11,947 bases of DNA, from the NCBI GenBank assembly GCA_902800435.1, contig CADCEQ010000056.1, positions 13,749-25,695 on the forward strand, given 5' to 3'. Position 1 is the stretch's first letter, and each line of letters opens with the position of its first letter. The notes below the pieces were generated by a model. It was not told the DNA's origin and did no database searches. It saw only the letters and a program-made list of their open reading frames with translations. Positions 6,844 through 11,947 of this stretch are shown piece by piece. Made by a program: the position numbers and the translations under genes. The stretch comes from an uncultured Prevotellaceae bacterium. Its GTDB lineage: Bacteria > Bacteroidota > Bacteroidia > Bacteroidales > Bacteroidaceae.

Positions 6844-8391
6844 TGGGACGACCACTACGACGCAACGGCCGGCCCCGGCAGCGAGCTGACGCTCTGGCAG
6901 ACGATGAAGCAGCAGTCGCAGCTGAGCGACTTCTGCCAGGTGCTGGAGCAGACCAAAGTGTTCCGCCAGCACAAGAAGACCGCCACGAGCTATGCCCAGC
7001 TGCTCGACGGCGGACAATCGTTCACGGTACTCGCACCCGTCAACGGCACGTTTAACAAGGACTCTCTTTTACGGTTGGTGCAGACGGCTGTCGGCGACTC
7101 CATCGTCGAGCAGATGTTCGTGCTCAACCACCTGTCGCGCTCCAATGTGTCGGTTTTCGGCGCTGAGTCGTCGCTGGCACCGTCGCCCGGCTTCAGGCTG
7201 GCCAACACCAAGTATGTGGCCATCGGCCAGAACCAGATTGGCGGCGTGGCAGTGGCCGAGGCCAACTGCCGCACCCACAACGGTACGCTGCACGTCATGA
7301 AGGGCAGCCTGCCCTACAACCGCAACCTCTATGAGGTGATTACCAGCCAGCCGCAGTTTGCGGCCCTCGGACAGTTCATCCGCAGCTACGATGAGGACGA
7401 CTTCGACGAGAACGCCTCGCTCTCGAGCGGCATGGTCGACGGTGTGCCCGTCTATGTCGACTCGGTCGTCATCGAGCGCAACCGCTTCCTTGAGAAGGTG
7501 GCCCTGCTCGGTGCCGAGGACTCTTCCTACGTGGCTGTGGTTCCCAGTCTCGAAGGCTGGCAGAAAGCCTACGAGGAGGCCAAGCAGTACTTCATCTACG
7601 ACGAGAGCGTCAGCAAGCGCGACTCCATCCAGCAGTACTGGACCCACCGCGGACTGATGGACGATGCCGTCTTCAGCCTCAACGTGCAGCCGTCGCCCCA
7701 GGACTCACTCATCTCGCCGCAGTACGACCGCAAGCACCCCGAGTACCACGTGTTCTACAAACCCTTCACCGAGGGTATCATGAGCCGTCCCGTGCGCACC
7801 TTCAACTGCAGCAACGGTACGCTCTACGAGACGGCCGCGTGGCCTTTCACGCCCGAGCAGACCTACTTCCGCGAGCTGAAGACCGAGGGCGAGGAGACAA
7901 CGCTCATTCTTGACTACGGCTATTGCAACTACAACAAGCGCGTCTTCTCGGCCGACTCCGTCTCCGAGAGCGGCTACCTCGATATCGTGCCCGCCACGGG
8001 AACGTCTAACTGGAACATGATATTCAAGCTTGAGAACACGCTCTCAGGCACTTACGACATCTATGCCATCGTGTTGCCCAAGTCAGTTTACAACCCCCTG
8101 GAGCCCGACCTGAGGCCCTGCAAGTTCAAGGCTGCCGTCAACTATGTCGACGAGCAAGGCAAGGAAAAGACCTACGACTGTGAGAACACGGTCTTCCAGA
8201 CTGATCCCCTCCGCGTCGACACCGTCCTGCTGGCCAGCAAGTTCCGTTTCCCCGCCAGCAACTACGGTCAGGTGAACACGAAGATTTCGCTCAAGCTGAC
8301 CTGCAACATCCTGGCTCGCGAGACCAGCAGGTTTGCCCGCGAGATGTATCTCGACTGCATCTATCTCAGACCATCAAAGAAGGAGGAATAA
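6760..8391 (+). CDS. Second fasciclin (FAS1) domain surface lipoprotein, divergent from the first
   Basis: A 543-aa lipoprotein with lipobox LTAC and lipidated Cys26, followed by ADWDDHYDA. From memory, this acidic start recurs in Bacteroidota FAS1 lipoproteins. FAS1 domain 1 is about residues 42-185: SFTVLAPVNGTF (87-98), FVLNHLSRSNV (120-130) and NGTLHVMKGSLPY. A weaker FAS1-like unit, about 188-362, has YVAVVPSLEGWQKAYEE in the H1 position and CSNGTLYETAAWPF at its end. Residues about 366-543 are beta-rich, with SGYLDIVP, NTLSGTYDIYAIVLPKSVYNP and a final MYLDCIYLRP. It shares the FAS1-FAS1-beta layout of the upstream neighbour but little sequence beyond the leader, suggesting an old paralogue or a functional partner. 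The upstream TTG at 6751 is rejected in favour of the ATG at 6760. Its 3' end carries the AGGAGG used by the next gene. The exact role is unknown; surface ligand binding is inferred. Confidence 0.88.
   Translation: MITKSIKHTLIACSLCCGAAAALTACADWDDHYDATAGPGSELTLWQTMKQQSQLSDFCQVLEQTKVFRQHKKTATSYAQLLDGGQSFTVLAPVNGTFNKDSLLRLVQTAVGDSIVEQMFVLNHLSRSNVSVFGAESSLAPSPGFRLANTKYVAIGQNQIGGVAVAEANCRTHNGTLHVMKGSLPYNRNLYEVITSQPQFAALGQFIRSYDEDDFDENASLSSGMVDGVPVYVDSVVIERNRFLEKVALLGAEDSSYVAVVPSLEGWQKAYEEAKQYFIYDESVSKRDSIQQYWTHRGLMDDAVFSLNVQPSPQDSLISPQYDRKHPEYHVFYKPFTEGIMSRPVRTFNCSNGTLYETAAWPFTPEQTYFRELKTEGEETTLILDYGYCNYNKRVFSADSVSESGYLDIVPATGTSNWNMIFKLENTLSGTYDIYAIVLPKSVYNPLEPDLRPCKFKAAVNYVDEQGKEKTYDCENTVFQTDPLRVDTVLLASKFRFPASNYGQVNTKISLKLTCNILARETSRFAREMYLDCIYLRPSKKEE
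8381..8386 (+). promoter_or_regulatory. Shine-Dalgarno-like AGGAGG before the second SusC-like gene
   Basis: AGGAGG sits inside the last codons of the upstream FAS1 gene, nine bases before the ATG at 8396 and twelve before the ATG at 8399. It therefore favours 8396 as the start. It is the only strong anti-Shine-Dalgarno match at a gene start in the window, and the four lipoprotein genes have none. Because it is also part of Lys-Lys-Glu-Glu codons, a chance match is possible. Confidence 0.55.
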
Positions 8392-8395
8392 GACT

Positions 8396-11300
8396 ATGAT
8401 GAAGAAACTGTTAATCATATCACTGTTCATCGCTCCCACGGTAGCGATGGCACAGACTGCCGATAAGACCGTCACCGGTACCGTCACCGACGCCGCCACG
8501 GGACAGCCGCTGGCCGGTGTCTACGTGCAGGCCTACGGCAACGGCCGCTTCTCGGCCATGACCGACGAGAACGGACAATACCAGATTAAGGTGCCTGACT
8601 ACACCACGAGTCTCTCCATGCGCATCGACGGCTACCAGCTGCTGCAGAAGGCCATCGCCGGCGAGACCACCGACGCCCGTATGTACTCTGCCGCCTTCAG
8701 CCCCGTCTACCAGCAGGCCACCACGGCCGCGCTGAGCCGCCGTGCCGAGGGCTTCGACAACACCGCCGAGCAGAGCATCGACCCGCTCATCAGCCAGCGC
8801 CTCGGTGCCGACGTGCGCAGCATAGGCCGCGGCGCCAACCCCGCCGAGGGTAACGTCATGCTGCTGGCCGGTCTCAACAGTCTGCAGACCAACGCCCAGC
8901 CGCTGGTCGTCATCGACGGCGTCATCACCGACATGCAGTACGACCGCACCATGCTTCACGACGGCTACTACAATAACCTGCTGGCCAACCTGAACGTCAA
9001 CGACATCGAGCGCGTCACCGTGCTCAAGAACGGTACCGCCCTCTACGGCGCCAAGGGTGCCGCCGGCGTGCTGCTCATCGACACCAAGCGCAACAAGTCG
9101 ATGGCCACCAAGATCGACGTCACCATCAACGGCAGCTACCAGCTCATGCCCCGCACGCCCAAGATGCTGGGCAGCGAGGACTACCGCCTCTATGCCACCG
9201 AGCTGCTGGCCAACCAGACGGCCAACGTCGGCAAGCTCGGCTTCGTCAACAGCGATCCCGCGTACTATTATTATAACCAGTACCACAACGACACCGACTG
9301 GAAGGACGAGGTCTACCACAACGCCTTCACCCAGAACTACGGCATCAACGTGCAGGGCGGCGACGACGTGGCCTCCTACAACCTCTCCGTGGGCTACTCG
9401 CTGGCCAACAGTACGCTGCGCGACAACAGCTACTCGCGCTTCAACATGAGACTGAACACCGACATCGAGATCTTCCGCAGCCTCAAGACGCGCTTCGACG
9501 CTGCCTACAGCGACGTCAACCGCAACCTGCGCGACGACGGCGCACCGGCTCCCGGCTCGCCCGTGGTCACTTCGCCCAACTTCCTCTCGCTGGTCAAGTC
9601 ACCGTTCCTCTCGCCCTACGCCTACGACCTGAACGGCCACCTGTCAAACTATCTGGCCGAGGCCGACGACTATCTGGAGCAGGTCTACGGTACCGACGCC
9701 TCGCTGGCCAACCCCACGGCCATCCTGGAGTATGGCGACGGCGAGAACCGCAACCAGTTCGGCAACCGCATGATCTCGTTCTCCATCACCCCGCGCTATG
9801 AGTTCAGCAAGAGCCTCGCACTGTCCGAGCACTTCAACTTCTCGCTCGTCAACACCAACGAGAACTACTACCTGCCCATGGGCGGCGTACCGCAGTTCAA
9901 GGTGGCGGGTCTCGGCGAGAACTACATGAGCAACCTCGCGCAGAGTATGGCAGCCCGCCAGACCGCCATTCAGAGCGACACGCGCCTCAGCTGGAACCAT
10001 CGCTTCAATGCCCACAACGTCTCCGTCATCGGCGGCATGCGCTTCCAGAGCATGAACTACAAGCTCACCTCGCAGCGCGGCTACAACACCGGCAACGACA
10101 AGACGCCCAACATGTCGACGTCGCTGCAGTACAAGTCGACCGACGGTGCCGACGACAAGTCGCGCTCCATCACCTGGTACGCACAGGCCGACTACAACAT
10201 GGCCGAAAAGTACTACCTCACCGCCGGACTGTCGGCTGAGACCTCTTCGCGCTTCGGCGACGATGCCGACGGCCTGAAGCTCTTCGACACCGTCTGGGGA
10301 CTCTTCCCCAGCGTGCAGGCTGCCTGGGTGCTCAGCAACGAGTCGTGGCTCGCCCGCGTCAAGGGCATCGACTACCTGCGCCTGAACGTAGGCTTCGACA
10401 TCAGCGGCAACGACAACATCGACTATACCGCCTCGCGCACCTACTTCGTGGCCAACCGCATGATGGGCTCCGGCGGCGGTGCCTCCGACGGCGTCGACGG
10501 CAAGTCCATCGGCAACATCGGCAACACCAAGCTGAAGTGGGAGACCACCAGCCGCCTGACTGCTGCCCTCGAGGGTAACTTCATCGACAACCGCCTGAAC
10601 CTGCACGTGGGCTACTTCCGCAGCTGGACGCGCGACCTGCTCACACTCCACCGCCTGGCCTGGACCAGCGGTCTGGAGCAGAACTGGAGCAACGACGGCA
10701 AGCTCGAGAACGAGGGCTTCGACGCCGGCTTCGGCGTGAAGGTGCTCGCCCTGAAGGACTTTACGTGGGAGGTCGGTGCCAGTGCCGGACACTATAAGAG
10801 CAAGATGACAGCCCTGCCCGACGGCAAGCCGATTGAGACCAGCCTCTACGGTGCCACCGTGCTCACCAAGGTGGGCCAGCCCGTCGGCGTCTTCTACGGC
10901 TATAAGACTGAGGGCGTGCTCACCACGCAGGCCCAGGCCGACCAGGCCGCCCTCTATCAGGTCAACGAGCGCGGACAGCGCGAGTACTTCGCAGCAGGCG
11001 ACATGGCCTTTGCCGACCTCGACGGCAACCACGTCATCGACGAGGCCGACCGCACCGTCATCGGCGACCCCACCCCCGACATCTACGGCAACATCTACAC
11101 GCGCCTGGCCTGGAAGCAGTGGACGCTCAACGCCACGATGAACTACTCGCTCGGCAACGACATCTACAACTACCAGCGCGCACTCCTCGAAGGCGGCTCG
11201 CAGTTCTACAACCAGACGACGGCCATGAACAGCCGCTGGACCACCGAGGGACAGCAGACCGACGTGCCACGCATCAACTACGGCGACCCCATGGGCAACT

Positions 11301-11563
11301 CACGCTTCAGCGACCGCTGGATCGAGGACGGCTCATACCTCCGCCTGGCTAACATCACGCTGGCCTACGAACTGCCCATCCAAAGCACCTACCTGCAGGG
11401 CATCACCCTCTGGGGCTCGGCTCAGAACCTGTTCACCCTGACCCGCTACCTCGGCGGCGACCCCGACTGCTCACTCTCAGGCAGCGTCCTGGCGCAGGGC
11501 ATCGACCGTGGCGTCCTGGCCCGTGGCCGCTCGTTCTCCTTAGGCATCAAGATCAACCTCTAA
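8396..11563 (+). CDS. SusC/RagA-like TonB-dependent outer-membrane receptor (second, divergent clade)
   Basis: A complete 1055-aa SusC-like importer barrel. It has a signal peptide MMKKLLIISLFIAPTVAMA with likely cleavage before QTADK, then a CarboxypepD_reg-like domain at about residues 25-90 (TVTGTVTDAATGQPLAGVYV). There is no STN domain, so direct signalling to an anti-sigma factor is unlikely. The plug carries QPLVVIDG (DG at 174-175) and VLKNGTALYGAKGAAG from residue 209, a shorter and altered form of the usual VLKDA.ATA.YG..GANG. No obvious EVVV-type TonB box precedes the plug. The barrel carries a DLDGNHVIDEAD loop (874-885) and ends NLFTLTRYLGGDP...SFSLGIKINL. The 21-residue upstream extension from 8333 lies inside the FAS1 gene and is rejected; the ATG at 8396 has AGGAGG nine bases upstream. 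The 4-bp gap to the FAS1 gene suggests translational coupling. The partner SusD-like gene follows after 13 bp. Confidence 0.97.
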   Translation: MMKKLLIISLFIAPTVAMAQTADKTVTGTVTDAATGQPLAGVYVQAYGNGRFSAMTDENGQYQIKVPDYTTSLSMRIDGYQLLQKAIAGETTDARMYSAAFSPVYQQATTAALSRRAEGFDNTAEQSIDPLISQRLGADVRSIGRGANPAEGNVMLLAGLNSLQTNAQPLVVIDGVITDMQYDRTMLHDGYYNNLLANLNVNDIERVTVLKNGTALYGAKGAAGVLLIDTKRNKSMATKIDVTINGSYQLMPRTPKMLGSEDYRLYATELLANQTANVGKLGFVNSDPAYYYYNQYHNDTDWKDEVYHNAFTQNYGINVQGGDDVASYNLSVGYSLANSTLRDNSYSRFNMRLNTDIEIFRSLKTRFDAAYSDVNRNLRDDGAPAPGSPVVTSPNFLSLVKSPFLSPYAYDLNGHLSNYLAEADDYLEQVYGTDASLANPTAILEYGDGENRNQFGNRMISFSITPRYEFSKSLALSEHFNFSLVNTNENYYLPMGGVPQFKVAGLGENYMSNLAQSMAARQTAIQSDTRLSWNHRFNAHNVSVIGGMRFQSMNYKLTSQRGYNTGNDKTPNMSTSLQYKSTDGADDKSRSITWYAQADYNMAEKYYLTAGLSAETSSRFGDDADGLKLFDTVWGLFPSVQAAWVLSNESWLARVKGIDYLRLNVGFDISGNDNIDYTASRTYFVANRMMGSGGGASDGVDGKSIGNIGNTKLKWETTSRLTAALEGNFIDNRLNLHVGYFRSWTRDLLTLHRLAWTSGLEQNWSNDGKLENEGFDAGFGVKVLALKDFTWEVGASAGHYKSKMTALPDGKPIETSLYGATVLTKVGQPVGVFYGYKTEGVLTTQAQADQAALYQVNERGQREYFAAGDMAFADLDGNHVIDEADRTVIGDPTPDIYGNIYTRLAWKQWTLNATMNYSLGNDIYNYQRALLEGGSQFYNQTTAMNSRWTTEGQQTDVPRINYGDPMGNSRFSDRWIEDGSYLRLANITLAYELPIQSTYLQGITLWGSAQNLFTLTRYLGGDPDCSLSGSVLAQGIDRGVLARGRSFSLGIKINL

Positions 11564-11576
11564 TATATTCGCAATC

Positions 11577-11669
11577 ATGATTACCAAAAGCATAAAGTCC
11601 CTCTTCATCGCCTGTCTGCTGTGCTGCGGCGGTGCCGCAGCCCTCACCGGCCTCACCGCCTGCAACGAC
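11577..11669 (+). repeat. Lipoprotein leader repeat, copy 4, with an internal 9-bp duplication
   Basis: This copy has the same first six codons as copies 2 and 3 and the same IAC.LCCG...LTAC plan, but is more diverged (TCG to CTG, GCC to GGT). It is three codons longer because CTCACCGGC (11643-11651) is followed by CTCACCGCC (11652-11660), an imperfect tandem duplication just before the lipidated Cys codon at 11661-11663. Confidence 0.82.
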
Positions 11670-11947
11670 ATGCTCGACACCGACTCCGAGCTCGTCGAGT
11701 TCCAGGAGGATAACCGCCTCAACCTGCCCACCGACTCCGTCTACAGCGTCATGGGCATCATCTACAAGCTGCAGACGCTGGCCGACCGCACCGCCCTGCT
11801 CGGCGAAATGCGCGCCGACCTTGTCAGTCCCACCAGCGAGGCCAGCTCCGACCTGAAGGCCATCGCCGCCTTCGACATTGCCGACGGCAACCGCTACAAC
11901 AAGATCAGCGACTACTACGCCGTCATCAACAACTGCAACTACTTCCT
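11577..11947 (+). CDS. SusD/RagB-like surface lipoprotein (second), 3'-truncated by the window edge
   Basis: The first 123 codons of a lipoprotein. The leader MITKSIKSLFIACLLCCGG leads to lipobox LTAC with lipidated Cys29, and the mature start is CNDMLDTDSELVEF. Acidic residues at +2, +5 and +7 fit surface export. The following TDSVYSVMGIIYKLQTLADR, then LLGEMRADLV and finally ISDYYAVINNCNYF, match the N-terminal helices of SusD-like proteins, where Y..INNCN precedes the first TPR-like helices. The frame is open to the last base. It directly follows the second SusC-like gene, the canonical order for a SusCD pair. The ATG at 11577 is fixed by leader conservation, and no heptad repeat or Shine-Dalgarno sequence precedes it. 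The C-terminal half is outside the window, so integrity cannot be judged. Confidence 0.92.
   Translation, partial: MITKSIKSLFIACLLCCGGAAALTGLTACNDMLDTDSELVEFQEDNRLNLPTDSVYSVMGIIYKLQTLADRTALLGEMRADLVSPTSEASSDLKAIAAFDIADGNRYNKISDYYAVINNCNYF

Noticed and set aside
8333..8395. Upstream extension of the second SusC gene from an ATG at 8333
   Set aside because: It overlaps the FAS1 coding sequence, would bury the signal peptide behind 21 polar residues, and ignores the AGGAGG placed for the ATG at 8396.
9644..11032. 462-codon and similar long minus-strand frames (also 1833-3068, 8420-9319)
   Set aside because: These lie inside the SusC genes and have the same Val/Ala/Gly-rich shadow composition. 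They arise because G/C-ending codons give few stops in the complementary frames.
3021..11576. Intrinsic terminators between genes
   Set aside because: None of the gaps (4-37 bp) contains a GC-rich hairpin followed by a T run.

Overview
The window looks like part of a polysaccharide-utilisation-type operon from a member of the Bacteroidota, most likely order Bacteroidales. The reasons are two SusC/RagA-type TonB-dependent receptors, two SusD/RagB-type lipoproteins, and start regions that are AT-rich and mostly lack a Shine-Dalgarno sequence. The coding DNA is GC-rich, with G or C at most third codon positions. A high-GC Prevotellaceae, Muribaculaceae or Alistipes-like source is possible, but the genus cannot be fixed from the sequence alone.

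All six genes lie on the + strand and are packed end to end. (1) A SusC-like receptor runs off the left edge and ends at 3020. (2) A SusD-like lipoprotein occupies 3045-4751. (3) A fasciclin (FAS1) lipoprotein of 645 aa occupies 4785-6722. (4) A second, divergent FAS1 lipoprotein of 543 aa occupies 6760-8391. (5) A complete second SusC-like receptor of a different clade occupies 8396-11563. (6) The start of a second SusD-like lipoprotein begins at 11577 and runs off the right edge. Gaps between genes are 24, 33, 37, 4 and 13 bp, so the set is probably one transcript whose promoter lies upstream. No stretch over 300 bp lacks a gene. I see no CAZyme, peptidase, regulator, RNA gene, insertion sequence or CRISPR array.

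From family knowledge, each SusC/SusD pair forms an outer-membrane 'pedal-bin' importer: a TonB-driven barrel with a surface lipoprotein lid. The two FAS1 lipoproteins lie between the pairs, carry acidic residues after the lipidated cysteine as surface-exported Bacteroidota lipoproteins do, and end in beta-rich domains. They are best seen as surface-exposed ligand-binding or adhesion accessories. The substrate cannot be read from this window.

Two nucleotide-level patterns go beyond ordinary annotation. First, the linkers before genes 2, 3 and 4 are built from 3, 4 and 5 tandem copies of a 7-bp unit close to ATTGAGA, always phased so that 'ATT' directly precedes the ATG. Second, all four lipoprotein genes begin with a nearly identical leader of about 75-87 nt encoding MITK..IK...IAC.LCCG.AA.LT.C, with shared synonymous codons, although SusD and FAS1 mature proteins are unrelated. 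Together these form a direct-repeat module, linker plus signal peptide, reused through the operon, across which recombination would be in frame.
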